Source: Bacteroidales bacterium
GTDB taxonomy: Bacteria; Bacteroidota; Bacteroidia; Bacteroidales; UBA1715
DNA length: 24,654 nt
NCBI GenBank assembly: GCA_017618935.1
Contig: JAFZTG010000143.1
Location: forward strand, 1-24,654
Reading direction: 5' to 3'
Shown here: one piece after another, positions 6,526-15,374 of the stretch
How the letters are laid out: the number at the start of each line of letters is the position of its first letter
Position numbering within the stretch: position 1 is the first letter of the stretch
The notes under the pieces: generated by a model
Told to the model about the DNA's origin: nothing
What the model saw: only the letters and a program-made list of their open reading frames with translations
Database searches by the model: none
Position numbers and translations under genes: made by a program

Positions 6526-7905
6526 ATGAGTTTGATTAAATCTATTTCTGGTATTCGTGGGACAATTGGCGGAAAAACAGCCGACAATCTCACTCCCGTC
6601 GATATTATCGCCTTTGCTTCAGCCTATGGTTCGTGGGTAAAGGATAACGTAAAAAATGGTTCGAATAAAATCGTCGTTGGTCGCGATGCGCGTCTTTCGG
6701 GTGACATGGTGAGCAGCCTTGTTATGCAAACACTTGTTGCTCTTGGCTTTAAAGTGGTAAACATAGGTCTTGCCACGACGCCTACTACCGAAATCGCCGT
6801 TACCGAAGAACATGCCGACGGAGGAATCATTATCACGGCAAGTCATAACCCCAAACAATGGAATGCGTTGAAATTACTCAACACCAAAGGAGAATTTCTG
6901 AATGCCGCTGAAGGAAACGACGTATTGGCTCGTGCCGAGAAATTGCAATTCACTTACGCCGACATTGATTCCATTGGTTGTATTGAAAACAACGATACAT
7001 ATAATAATAAGCATATAGAAAAAGTGTTGGCTTTGCCACTGGTTGACGTTGAGGCTATCAAGAAAGCGAATTTCACCGTTGCTATTGACTGCGTGAATTC
7101 CGTTGGTGGATTGATTTTGCCAGAATTGTTGCAAAAACTTGGCGTAAAAAATATTCTTCAACTAAACTGCGAGGCGACTGGTCACTTTGCCCACACGCCC
7201 GAACCGATTCCCGAAAATTTGGTGGAAACGGCTGCCGCAATCAAAAATAATAATGTCAACGTAGGTTTCGTTGTTGACCCCGATGTTGACCGTCTTGCCA
7301 TCATCAACGAAGACGGGACAATGTTCGGCGAGGAATACACGCTCGTGTCTGTTGCCGATTATGTGTTACAACATACGCCAGGCAACACCGTCAGCAACCT
7401 TTCGTCAACACGTGCATTAGCCGATGTGACAAAAAAATATGGTCAGTCATATAACGCTGCTGCTGTTGGCGAAGTGAATGTGGTGACAAAAATGAAAGAA
7501 ACCAACGCCGTGATTGGTGGCGAAGGCAACGGTGGCGTGATTTATCCTGAAATTCACTACGGACGTGACGCTTTGGTAGGCATCGCTCTCTTTTTGAGTT
7601 TGCTTGCAAAATCAGGGAAAAAATGTTCCGAATTGCGCAAAACGTTCCCGAACTATGTGATCTCAAAGAATAAAATCCAATTAACTCCCGAAACGAACGT
7701 TGACGCAATTCTTGCAAACGTTGCCGAACGATACAAAAATGAGAAAGTCAACACGATTGACGGAGTTAAGATTGACTTTGCTGACGGTTGGGTGCATTTA
7801 CGCAAGTCAAACACCGAGCCTATCATTAGAATTTATGCCGAAAGTGCGACACTTGAAGCAGCAAATGACTTGGCAAATCAAATAATTACTGAAATACAAA
7901 GATAA
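6526..7905 (+). CDS. glmM: Phosphoglucosamine mutase (alpha-D-phosphohexomutase family)
   Basis: The 459-residue enzyme shows the phosphohexomutase signatures in order: S-G-I-R-G at 8-12, the active-site loop T-A-S-H-N-P at 104-109 with the phosphorylated Ser106, the metal loop D-P-D-V-D-R near 248, the sugar-binding loop G-E-G-N-G-G near 331, and the phosphate-binding R-x-S-N-T-E-P near the C-terminus. It interconverts glucosamine 6-phosphate and 1-phosphate for UDP-GlcNAc and peptidoglycan synthesis. The G-E-G-N-G-G loop occurs in Bacteroidetes and archaeal-type members, so phosphomannomutase or phosphoglucomutase activity cannot be ruled out. I chose the ATG at 6526 over an in-frame TTG at 6520. 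It is divergent from the leucine-rich-repeat gene. Confidence 0.85.
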   Translation: MSLIKSISGIRGTIGGKTADNLTPVDIIAFASAYGSWVKDNVKNGSNKIVVGRDARLSGDMVSSLVMQTLVALGFKVVNIGLATTPTTEIAVTEEHADGGIIITASHNPKQWNALKLLNTKGEFLNAAEGNDVLARAEKLQFTYADIDSIGCIENNDTYNNKHIEKVLALPLVDVEAIKKANFTVAIDCVNSVGGLILPELLQKLGVKNILQLNCEATGHFAHTPEPIPENLVETAAAIKNNNVNVGFVVDPDVDRLAIINEDGTMFGEEYTLVSVADYVLQHTPGNTVSNLSSTRALADVTKKYGQSYNAAAVGEVNVVTKMKETNAVIGGEGNGGVIYPEIHYGRDALVGIALFLSLLAKSGKKCSELRKTFPNYVISKNKIQLTPETNVDAILANVAERYKNEKVNTIDGVKIDFADGWVHLRKSNTEPIIRIYAESATLEAANDLANQIITEIQR

Positions 7906-7919
7906 TTTTCGTCAAAACA

Positions 7920-7949
7920 CTTGTTATTTAGAACGATTTTATATTTTTG
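7920..7949 (+). promoter_or_regulatory. Promoter of the acidic protein-yebC pair
   Basis: CTTG at 7920-7923, 18 bases, then TATTTTTG at 7942-7949, a full match to the TAnnTTTG element. The expected transcription start is near 7956, which rules out the in-frame TTG at 7947 as a start codon. Confidence 0.55.
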
Positions 7950-7973
7950 ACACAAATTGTAAACGAGAATTTT

Positions 7974-8375
7974 ATGCAACCAACATCTAAAATTAGAGTT
8001 ATAAAAGACTTTGATAAACTCGACAAAGCTTTGCAAGAGCAAATCAACGAAATGTATCCTAACGGATTTTCTGATATTGCGGAAGATTTGATTTCCTACA
8101 CGGATCCTAAAACAGGTATGGAACGATTTGCGTTACCACTTGAAACAGAAGATCGTTACTATATGGTTCGTATGGATCAGTTTATTGAATCTCAGATAGA
8201 TAATAGTGATGACGATGATTTGTCAAATCTCAATTTGGACAAAATCGAACAACCCGAAGAGTTGAAAGATGAATTGAATGAAGAGGTTGACGACGATGTT
8301 GTTGATGATATTGCTATCGATGACGAAGAAGACGATGACGAAGAAGAAGGGGATGAAGAAGACGATGAAATATAG
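7974..8375 (+). CDS. Conserved Bacteroidetes protein with acidic tail, unknown function
   Basis: From the ATG at 7974 the gene encodes 133 residues. The first 75 or so look folded, with K-I-R-V-I-K-D-F-D-K-L-D near the start and D-R-Y-Y-M-V-R-M later. The remainder is almost entirely Asp and Glu and should be disordered. I recognise the N-terminal pattern as a conserved unnamed Bacteroidetes family, but I know no function. The layout resembles the delta subunit of Firmicutes RNA polymerase (folded head, acidic tail), though I see no sequence match that shows homology. It lies 20 bases before yebC and shares its promoter, so a link to transcription or translation is possible. Confidence 0.75.
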   Translation: MQPTSKIRVIKDFDKLDKALQEQINEMYPNGFSDIAEDLISYTDPKTGMERFALPLETEDRYYMVRMDQFIESQIDNSDDDDLSNLNLDKIEQPEELKDELNEEVDDDVVDDIAIDDEEDDDEEEGDEEDDEI

Positions 8376-8395
8376 ATTGAAAAATAAATAATTGT

Positions 8396-9112
8396 ATGGG
8401 AAGAGCATTTGAATATAGACGAGCAGCAAAGGAGAAACGCTGGGGAACAATGTCCCGCCTATTTCCAAGATTGGCAAAAAGTATCACGATAGCGGCAAAA
8501 GAAGGTGGCCCGGATCCATCAATGAACCCCAAACTTCGTACGGCTATTATGACTGCAAAGGCTCAAAATATGCCAAAAGCCAATATTGATGCTGCAATTA
8601 AGCGTGCTTCAAGCAAAGATGTGGAAAACTACACCGAGGTTGTTTATGAAGGAAAAGGACCTCACGGAGTGTTGATTGTAGTGGAGTGTGCAACCGACAA
8701 CACGACAAGAACGGTGGCAAACGTAAAATCATATTTCAACAAATTGGGAGGTTCGCTTGCTCCTTCTGGCTCATTTGAATATATGTTTTCTCGTAAGGCA
8801 GTCATTCAAATCAAGAAAACAGAAGGAATGGATTTGGAAGAATTGGAACTGAACCTTATTGATGCGGGTTTGGAATCAATTGAATGTGACGATGAAGAAG
8901 GCATAGTAATAATGTATGCCGATTTCAAGGATTTTGGTAATATGGCGAAAGCAGTGGAAGATAATAATTTAGAACTTATAAAAGCCGAACTGCAACGCAT
9001 TCCGAATGATGTTCAGGAATTTTCGGAAGAACAGATGGTTGACATTGACAAACTCATAGACCGTCTGGAAGAAGATGACGACGTTCAGGCAGTTTTCACG
9101 AATATTGCATAA
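8396..9112 (+). CDS. yebC: YebC/PmpR family regulator
   Basis: The 238-residue protein matches the YebC family over its full length. It has the basic N-terminal segment [12 protein letters not shown] (M-A-G-H-S-K-W in other phyla), the conserved G-G-P-D-P-x-x-N-P-x-L-R block at about 37-48, and K-A-x-N-M-P-K-x-N-I near 55-65. Family members are described as DNA-binding transcription regulators (PmpR) and more recently as ribosome-acting factors that ease translation of difficult stretches such as polyproline. The gene is probably co-transcribed with the acidic protein and is followed by a clear hairpin terminator. Confidence 0.93.
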   Translation: MGRAFEYRRAAKEKRWGTMSRLFPRLAKSITIAAKEGGPDPSMNPKLRTAIMTAKAQNMPKANIDAAIKRASSKDVENYTEVVYEGKGPHGVLIVVECATDNTTRTVANVKSYFNKLGGSLAPSGSFEYMFSRKAVIQIKKTEGMDLEELELNLIDAGLESIECDDEEGIVIMYADFKDFGNMAKAVEDNNLELIKAELQRIPNDVQEFSEEQMVDIDKLIDRLEEDDDVQAVFTNIA

Positions 9113-9135
9113 TTCAAATATTAAGAACCTATAAA

Positions 9136-9161
9136 AAAAGCAGACCGAAAAGTCTGCTTTT
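9136..9161. terminator. Bidirectional rho-independent terminator
   Basis: A perfect 10-base-pair stem (AAAAGCAGAC with GTCTGCTTTT) and a six-base loop lie between yebC and the convergent lipoprotein gene. The arms carry A and T runs on the outside, so it works as a terminator in both directions. Confidence 0.85.
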
Positions 9162-9179
9162 AATTATTTTGGTGAAATC

Positions 9180-9737
9180 CTATTCTCCTTCTGTTATGCC
9201 ACCAAAGTCGTCAGGAATGTCGTCATAATCACCATTATTTCCATCATTACCTTGGTTAAGATATGCTTGTTCTTCTTTTGTTAACTCAACTTTTTCTCCC
9301 CATAGGTTTGACATAAGTTTACTTGCAATGATAGCATCCATTTCCGTCATACCTTCTTCAACTACGTATTCCACAATGATTTGGTCACCTTTTCGAGTTA
9401 CATTTTTTATAGCATCGTCATCGGTTTCACCATTTTCTTTATCTTCAAGGTATCCTTGATAAGCCAATTCCGCAACAACAGAAGATGAACACGTAACCGT
9501 TGCAGTGTGGCTTGTTACAAGACCATTGCTGAACGTGTATTCATTCTTAATTGATTCACCACCCATTTCTCGCATGTCGTAGTAGTATTGCACCGAAACG
9601 CTGTTGCTTGTTTGTTCGTACTTTGCTTCTTTAGAAACATCTGGTTTTGGGTCATTGTTTTTGTCATCGTCACCACAACTAACCATTGCGAAACTTGAAA
9701 CTGCGGCTAATAAAGCCATAAAAAATTGTTTTTTCAT
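9180..9737 (-). CDS. Small lipoprotein with acidic tail, unknown function
   Basis: From the ATG at 9737 the protein has 185 residues. It begins M-K-K-Q with a hydrophobic core and the lipobox M-V-S-C, so Cys21 is the lipid-bearing residue after cleavage. The next residues, G-D-D-D, resemble the acidic export signal that sends Bacteroidetes lipoproteins to the cell surface. The middle has beta-rich segments and no domain I recognise; the end is rich in Asp, Asn and Gly. A longer reading that starts eight codons earlier would put charged residues before the signal peptide and is less likely. The gene lies 35 bases after the MerR-type gene and is probably co-transcribed. Confidence 0.75.
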   Translation of the reverse strand: MKKQFFMALLAAVSSFAMVSCGDDDKNNDPKPDVSKEAKYEQTSNSVSVQYYYDMREMGGESIKNEYTFSNGLVTSHTATVTCSSSVVAELAYQGYLEDKENGETDDDAIKNVTRKGDQIIVEYVVEEGMTEMDAIIASKLMSNLWGEKVELTKEEQAYLNQGNDGNNGDYDDIPDDFGGITEGE

Positions 9738-9772
9738 AATACTATTTTTTTTGTTATACAAATAATTTTCAA

Positions 9773-10108
9773 TTACAAATTCTCCTTCAACTCGTTCAGT
9801 CGTGCTTTTATTGCAGTGAGTTTCTCCACAATCTGCATTTTTGCAACACTGTCGTCGGAACCTTCTTTCAGTTTTCGTTTTGCACCGTCAAGCGTCATTC
9901 CCAAATCCTTTACATAATAATGTATTAGTTTGAAATTCTCAATGTCGGCAGGCGTGAACTGACGATTACCTTTCGCATTCTTTCTCGGTTTGATAACGTC
10001 AAATTCCTTTTCCCAAAAACGAATGAGCGATGTGTTTTCGTCAAACATTTTTGCAACTTCTCCAATGGAGTAGAACATTTTTTCAGGATCCAATTCTATA
10101 TTTTTCAT
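9773..10108 (-). CDS. MerR-family transcriptional regulator
   Basis: The 111-residue protein has a MerR-type winged helix-turn-helix: Y-S-I-G-E-V-A-K-M-F-D at about 13-23, then S-L-I-R-F-W-E-K-E-F with the usual Arg-Tyr/Phe-Trp-Glu core, and N-R-Q-F-T-P-A-D-I. A helical dimerisation segment follows (about 75-111). No effector-binding domain is present and no metal-binding cysteines are seen, which fits the short single-domain MerR proteins common in Bacteroidetes. I chose the ATG at 10108 over a TTG three codons upstream. The signal it senses and its targets are unknown; the lipoprotein gene just downstream is one candidate target. Confidence 0.88.
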   Translation of the reverse strand: MKNIELDPEKMFYSIGEVAKMFDENTSLIRFWEKEFDVIKPRKNAKGNRQFTPADIENFKLIHYYVKDLGMTLDGAKRKLKEGSDDSVAKMQIVEKLTAIKARLNELKENL

Positions 10109-10192
10109 AAAAACCAAAATTTCAGGGGTAAATATAGATAAAAATTTGTATTTTCGTCCAAAGTTTTTAGTGGTTTTTATTTGTCAAAAGAT

Positions 10193-13100
10193 ATGAAAAA
10201 GAAAAGTTTTGTTGTATTTGTTTGTTTAGTCTTGGCTGGAGTTTGTAATATCTCGTTTGCCCAATCGTTAACTGTTAATGCTGTATTTCAGTCGGGAATG
10301 GTGTTGCAATATGGTACTGAAGTTCCTATTTGGGGAACTGCTGAAGCCAATGCTGTTGTGAAAGTTGAGTGTAATGAAACGTTCTCTTCGGAATCGTTTG
10401 CCGACGAAAACGGGAAGTGGAAGGTGGTTTTCCCATCTACAAACTATGGTGGTCCGTACGAAATGAAGTTTTATGTGAACAACGAAGTCGCAAAGACAAT
10501 GACTGACGTGTATTTCGGCGAAGTGTTCTATTGTTCGGGACAGTCAAATATGGAACTTGAGGTTCGTCAATGTAATGACTTTTCTGCTGTGAAAGCTGCG
10601 GCAAACGACGAAACGATTCGTCAGATGAAAGTTGCCAAAGGTGTCGCTTACGAGCCGTCTGATGTTTTGCCAACTGTTACGTGGAAACCTGCTACGTCGG
10701 CAAATGTGGGCTCTTTCTCTGCTGCTGCCTATTTTTGTGCCTTGGAATTGAGAAAATTAGGTGCTATCTCAAACGATATTCCTATTGGAATTTTGAATAA
10801 TTCCTATGGCGGAGCACGTGTGGAAGCTTGGATGAGCAAGGAAATGCTTGGTTACGACGAGCAAGATGTGGTGCTTGCTGCTGCAGAGGATGAACGTCAG
10901 CCGACGAAAATCTTCAACAAAATGGTTAATCCGTTGATTGGTCTGCCGTTCAAGGCAATGCTCTGGTATCAGGCAGAATCGAACTGCGACAATGATAACG
11001 ATGCAAAATTGTATAGCCAGCAATTCACTAAAATGATTACTTCGTATCGTGAATTATGGGGAATCGGCGATTTTCCAGTCATCTGGGTACAGTTGCCAAA
11101 CTATATCTCCGAAGTTCGTTCTACCAAGGATAATGAGTTTATTCCTACTTCAACACCACAAGCTTCTCACGCGTGGGTGACTATGCGTAATGAACAAACA
11201 AAGTGTCTTTCTCTTTTGAATAATTCAGCACAGATTATCACTATTGACGCTGGCTTGGCAGGCAATATCCACCCAACCGACAAACAAACTATTGGCACAC
11301 GTCTTGCTCTTGCCGTACGCACGTTAGTGTATGATCCCGCAGTCAATCATCCTACAAAAAGCAATCTAAGTCCTATGGTAAAGGATTATGTTGTGAATGA
11401 AGATGGTTCTGTTACAATTTCGTTTGACAATGTGTATGATTTGGTATGTCAGGAATATGTAAAGACTGATGACTATAAGATCGTTGCAACTCCGCTTGAA
11501 ACGAACGAAATAAAATGGTTCTCTGTGTTAACGCAATCTGGCACGTTGAAATATGCCAATGCAGTGCTGGAAGATAATAAAGTTACCGTTTCGTGTAGCG
11601 AACCGTTTACGGCAATTCGCTATGCATGGGACCGTTGTCCCGGTGGTTTGAATTTATATTCAAAATCATCGGAAGAAGGAGTGTTCTTGCCAATAGGTCC
11701 GTTCTATATTGATTTGCAACCTACAGAATTCGGAATCAACGAATTTACTTCATCGGTAGGAAAAAATGTGGACGAAAACCCGCTAACCGTTGAAGGTGGT
11801 ACTTTCGTGACATTTTCGTGGAAAACAGGCGGCGATGTGAAAGTATATCTGAATGATGAATTGGTTGATGCAAATGCTTCGGCAAAATTCCTTATGACTA
11901 CTGATTGCGTGTACACGCTCAAAGTGGTTGACAATACAAATCCTGAAAATGTAGTGCAACAAAGTATTTCGTTCCACGTGATTCCTCCGTTGCCAAAAAT
12001 TAAATTGAACTCTGTTTCGGGAATCTTGGCAAATCCGGGCGATGAAATGGAGATTGAAACAAATGCGACGGCTCCGGGCGGTTATCAAGTTACGAAGGTT
12101 GACTTGTTTATTGGTAATGAAAAAATTGCCACATTGACCGAAGTTCCGTTTACTTATACGTGGACGGCTGCCGAAAATCTTGGAGAATACAAATTTTCGG
12201 GAATCGTATATAATAATAATGACGATTTCACCAAGTCCGATACGCTCACATTGATTGTGACCGACAAGAAAAAAGTCCGTTTCGAGGCAGAAAAAGCAAT
12301 TCTTGTTGATAGCGATGCAGGCGGTAGTGCCGCAGCAAGCGATGCAAATTGCAGTGGAGGAAAATATATGGCACTTCACGATTTCGTAACGCTCACATTT
12401 AAAAATATCTACGCTCCCGAAGATGGAGATTATCCGGTGTATATCCAATATATGTGTAACTACGAAGCACCTAAGCGTCAAAGCATTTCGGTGAATGGCG
12501 TAAGCAAAGGCGAGATTGAATTTATTTCGGAAGACTGGGATACGTATAAAATGACGTTGCCGTTGCAACAAGGTATGAATACTATCACTATTGGTGCATC
12601 GTGGAAATGGATGTCGTTCGACTATATTGACATTCTCGGTGTGGAGGAACGAGCACTGGGGGAGCTAAGTTCCGAGGTCGGAAATTTCGCCGAGCCGAAA
12701 ACCGTGTTCAAGATTAATGTAAATGCCACTGTACCAGAAGGCAAATCGTTGGAAAAGATAGATTTATATCTAAAAAATACTGACGAGCCGATTGCCGAGT
12801 TTACCGAAACATCGGTTGTTTATGATTGGACGGTACCAGACGAAGAAGGCGAATATACGTTCTTTGCCCGCGTGTATGTCGATGGCGAATACACGCAATC
12901 AGAAGATTTCGTTGTTACGGTCACGAATCTTTCACGCCTTCGTTTGGAGGCCGAAGATGCCGTATTGGTAGGTGCTGGCGGTGTTGTGAAAGACAAAACG
13001 TGCAGTAACGGAAAATATCTTGATGTTACTGAATTTGAAACAGTTACGTTTAATGGTATCATTGCACCGAAAGCTGGCACATACGATATGTTCGTCGGCT

Positions 13101-13570
13101 ATATGTGTAACTATCAAGCTCCGAAGGGACAAGATTTGATTGTAAACGGAAAACAAATTGAGACAATGATGTTTGAATCGACAATTTGGGGTGTTTATAC
13201 CACAAAGATTCCGCTGAAGGAAGGAGAAAATACTGTGCAAATCAAGGCGTCGTGGAAATGGATGTCATTTGATTACATCGATATTCTTGGCGTTACGAAA
13301 AAAGAAGAAGTTGCTGTGCCAACAATCAGTGCTATTTCCTCGACAATGCAGGCATACAGCGTTGCTTCGTCAATTTACGTTACATTCGAGACTGATGCAA
13401 CAGCTGTTTCATTTGACGTTGTTGATATGAATGGTCACACAGTGGCAAAGGCAATTACTTCGGGTGAAAGTGGCTCATACACGTTCCCGCAAGCGTTGCG
13501 TTCTGGCGTGTATGCAGTGAAAATGACGGCAGGAAACGATGTTGTTGTGCAACAAGTAATTGTAAAATAA
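10193..13570 (+). CDS. Secreted sialate-O-acetylesterase-like protein with Ig-like/CBM repeats and T9SS domain
   Basis: The 1125-residue protein starts with a signal peptide ending near I-S-F-A-Q (residue 24). An SGNH-type esterase domain (SASA family) follows, with the nucleophile motif G-Q-S-N-M near residue 116 and I-H-P near 360 supplying the catalytic His. Such enzymes remove O-acetyl groups from sialic acids or plant glycans. An Ig-like part lies near 520-600. Then come two tandem units, about 602-820 and 823-1036, each an Ig-like domain plus a CBM6/35-like module beginning R-x-E-A-E and ending W-K-W-M-S-F-D-Y-I-D-I-L-G-V. The last 85 residues look like a T9SS sorting domain, ending Q-Q-V-I-V-K. 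I chose the ATG at 10193 over a TTG at 10181. Substrate is not established. Confidence 0.85.
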   Translation: MKKKSFVVFVCLVLAGVCNISFAQSLTVNAVFQSGMVLQYGTEVPIWGTAEANAVVKVECNETFSSESFADENGKWKVVFPSTNYGGPYEMKFYVNNEVAKTMTDVYFGEVFYCSGQSNMELEVRQCNDFSAVKAAANDETIRQMKVAKGVAYEPSDVLPTVTWKPATSANVGSFSAAAYFCALELRKLGAISNDIPIGILNNSYGGARVEAWMSKEMLGYDEQDVVLAAAEDERQPTKIFNKMVNPLIGLPFKAMLWYQAESNCDNDNDAKLYSQQFTKMITSYRELWGIGDFPVIWVQLPNYISEVRSTKDNEFIPTSTPQASHAWVTMRNEQTKCLSLLNNSAQIITIDAGLAGNIHPTDKQTIGTRLALAVRTLVYDPAVNHPTKSNLSPMVKDYVVNEDGSVTISFDNVYDLVCQEYVKTDDYKIVATPLETNEIKWFSVLTQSGTLKYANAVLEDNKVTVSCSEPFTAIRYAWDRCPGGLNLYSKSSEEGVFLPIGPFYIDLQPTEFGINEFTSSVGKNVDENPLTVEGGTFVTFSWKTGGDVKVYLNDELVDANASAKFLMTTDCVYTLKVVDNTNPENVVQQSISFHVIPPLPKIKLNSVSGILANPGDEMEIETNATAPGGYQVTKVDLFIGNEKIATLTEVPFTYTWTAAENLGEYKFSGIVYNNNDDFTKSDTLTLIVTDKKKVRFEAEKAILVDSDAGGSAAASDANCSGGKYMALHDFVTLTFKNIYAPEDGDYPVYIQYMCNYEAPKRQSISVNGVSKGEIEFISEDWDTYKMTLPLQQGMNTITIGASWKWMSFDYIDILGVEERALGELSSEVGNFAEPKTVFKINVNATVPEGKSLEKIDLYLKNTDEPIAEFTETSVVYDWTVPDEEGEYTFFARVYVDGEYTQSEDFVVTVTNLSRLRLEAEDAVLVGAGGVVKDKTCSNGKYLDVTEFETVTFNGIIAPKAGTYDMFVGYMCNYQAPKGQDLIVNGKQIETMMFESTIWGVYTTKIPLKEGENTVQIKASWKWMSFDYIDILGVTKKEEVAVPTISAISSTMQAYSVASSIYVTFETDATAVSFDVVDMNGHTVAKAITSGESGSYTFPQALRSGVYAVKMTAGNDVVVQQVIVK

Positions 13571-13579
13571 TGTGATTTC

Positions 13580-13607
13580 GTAGAGACGTTGCGCGCAACG
13601 TCTCTAC
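13580..13607. repeat. Perfect 28-base palindrome (REP-like element)
   Basis: The arm GTAGAGACGTTGCG is followed at once by its exact reverse complement, giving 14 base pairs with no loop. It lies 9 bases after the esterase gene stop and 19 bases before hisA. No T tract follows. GTAGAGACG-type palindromes recur between genes in some bacterial genomes as REP- or MITE-like elements. It may also slow or end transcription before hisA. Confidence 0.75.
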
Positions 13608-13626
13608 AACAGATACATAGAAAAGA

Positions 13627-14352
13627 ATGATAGAAATAAGTCCCGCAATAGACATAATTGACGCAAAATGCGTACGTCTTTCGCAAGGCGATTATGCACA
13701 GAAAAAAATCTACAACGAAAATCCGTTGGAAGTAGCCAAAGAATTTGAGGCGAACGGCATAAAACGTCTTCACTTGGTTGACTTGGACGGAGCAAAAAGC
13801 AGTCGTATAGTCAATTATAAAGTATTGGAAAATATTGCCACTCACACAAAATTGACGATTGATTTCGGTGGTGGATTGAAAACCGACGACGATTTACGCA
13901 TTGCATTTGAGTCGGGTGCAAGTATGGTGACAGGTGGAAGTATAGCGGTAAAGAATCCGCCAGTGTTTTTGTCGTGGTTGCAAAAATTTGGTAGCGAAAA
14001 AATCATTCTCGGTGCCGATGTTAAAAATGAAAATATCGCCGTTAGTGGCTGGCAGGAAGGCACGGAACTGAATATGTTTGATTTCTTGCGTGATTATACG
14101 GCAAAAGGAGTTTCAAAGATTATCTGTACCGACATTAGCAAAGACGGTATGTTGCAAGGATCAAATGTGGATTTATATGTAAAAATCAAGCAACAGTTCC
14201 CGAAATTGTTTGTGATTGCGAGTGGTGGAATTTCGTCGATGAGTGACATTTATGCCTTGAATGACAAAAATATCGACGGAGTTATTACGGGTAAGGCAAT
14301 ATATGAGCAAAAAATCACGTTACAAGAAATTGCACGGTTTACAAGTAATTAA
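13627..14352 (+). CDS. hisA: Phosphoribosylformimino-5-aminoimidazole carboxamide ribotide isomerase
   Basis: The 241-residue (beta/alpha)8 protein matches HisA. The catalytic Asp9 lies in P-A-I-D-I-I-D-A, and Asp131 in L-G-A-D-V-K-N matches the second catalytic Asp. Phosphate-binding loops F-G-G-G-L-K near 80-85 and A-S-G-G-I-S near 215 are present, as is the family block C-T-D-I-S-K-D-G-M at 167-175. It catalyses the Amadori isomerisation of ProFAR to PRFAR, the fourth step of histidine synthesis. No other his gene lies in the window. It is 17 bases before the PorP/SprF gene, so it may be read together with it, but the roles are unrelated. Confidence 0.92.
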   Translation: MIEISPAIDIIDAKCVRLSQGDYAQKKIYNENPLEVAKEFEANGIKRLHLVDLDGAKSSRIVNYKVLENIATHTKLTIDFGGGLKTDDDLRIAFESGASMVTGGSIAVKNPPVFLSWLQKFGSEKIILGADVKNENIAVSGWQEGTELNMFDFLRDYTAKGVSKIICTDISKDGMLQGSNVDLYVKIKQQFPKLFVIASGGISSMSDIYALNDKNIDGVITGKAIYEQKITLQEIARFTSN

Positions 14353-14369
14353 GTCACAGATGTTTTGAC

Positions 14370-15353
14370 GTGAAGAAAAAACGTTTGCTCATAGAAAGAA
14401 TATTTTCCATTGTTTGCACATATATAATATGTACGACAGATTGTTTTGCACAATATGCCGACTTTTCGCAGATATATAATAATTATGTATATCTCAATCC
14501 TGCATTTGTCGGAACCACTTCGTGTCCGCATGCTTTCACGTCGTTTCGTACGAAATACTTGTCGCAAGGCGGCTATAATTCAGCCTACATATCGTACGAT
14601 ATGGAGTTGCAAAAGTCCAATAGTAGCATAGGTTTTTCTTTTTTACAAGATTTTCAGGAAAAGGTGTTTCGCACTTCCGACTTGTTGGCGATTTATGCTC
14701 ATACGTTTCAAATACAGAAATACATGTATATGCGAGCGTCGTTGGCGGCGGGTTATTCGCATAGGGTGACGAATTATGACGGACTTGTTTTTTCTGATAT
14801 GTTGAATGTATTTCAGGAAAATTATAATGTAACGGGAGAGGATCTGGAACGATATTCTAAGCATGATTTTAATTCGGAAATGGGAGTTTTGGTGTATAAT
14901 GAACGCTTTTTTGCGGGCATGACCATTAAAAATTTGCAGGGAAATGTGACCGAAATGAATAAAAATGAAAATTTATTTCCAAGAATTTTTTCTTTTCACG
15001 GATTGGCAAAATTTTCGTGGACAAGGGCATATACCCAGCAGTATCTGATTCAGTTCTATCCCCATATAAATATGGTGTTCGGAGGTTCTTCGTCGTATGC
15101 GCAAATGGGGCTGATTTTGCAAAAATGGATGGTGCAAATGGGGAGTGCTTTTCGACAAAATTTTCCTTGTAATGCAAATTCTTTGTCATTTTTTGTTGGT
15201 ATTGTTGAAAAAAGGTTTAGATTTGCCTACAATTGTGATATGACAATAAACTCGGTAAAAAGAATCGATACACATGAGGTTTCCTTGAGTTATCAATTCG
15301 ATTGTCGGGAAAAAAAGAAAAAATTCGAGGCGGTTAAAGCGCCGACATTTTAA
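14370..15353 (+). CDS. PorP/SprF-family outer-membrane protein (type IX secretion)
   Basis: The 327-residue protein starts at GTG (no in-frame ATG fits) with a signal peptide ending near D-C-F-A-Q. The family start follows: D-F-S-Q-I-Y-N-N-Y-V-Y-L-N-P-A-F-V-G-T. The rest alternates in the manner of an outer-membrane beta-barrel and ends with S-L-S-Y-Q-F before a basic tail. PorP/SprF proteins work with the type IX secretion machine; genomes often carry several paralogues, each paired with particular cargo or surface fibres. It lies 21 bases before gldJ, which supports a role in secretion or gliding. Whether this is the core PorP or an accessory paralogue cannot be told. Confidence 0.85.
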   Translation: MKKKRLLIERIFSIVCTYIICTTDCFAQYADFSQIYNNYVYLNPAFVGTTSCPHAFTSFRTKYLSQGGYNSAYISYDMELQKSNSSIGFSFLQDFQEKVFRTSDLLAIYAHTFQIQKYMYMRASLAAGYSHRVTNYDGLVFSDMLNVFQENYNVTGEDLERYSKHDFNSEMGVLVYNERFFAGMTIKNLQGNVTEMNKNENLFPRIFSFHGLAKFSWTRAYTQQYLIQFYPHINMVFGGSSSYAQMGLILQKWMVQMGSAFRQNFPCNANSLSFFVGIVEKRFRFAYNCDMTINSVKRIDTHEVSLSYQFDCREKKKKFEAVKAPTF

Positions 15354-15374
15354 ATATAGAAGTGAAACTAAAAA

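Noticed and set aside
7947..7973. TTG at 7947 as start of the acidic protein
   Set aside because: It lies inside the -7 promoter element, so it would not be in the transcript.
11783..12571. Minus-strand 262-codon frame inside the esterase gene
   Set aside because: Long, but opposite the Ig-like/CBM repeats of a clearly coding frame; composition (Cys, Phe, Ile, Arg rich) is typical of antisense reading.
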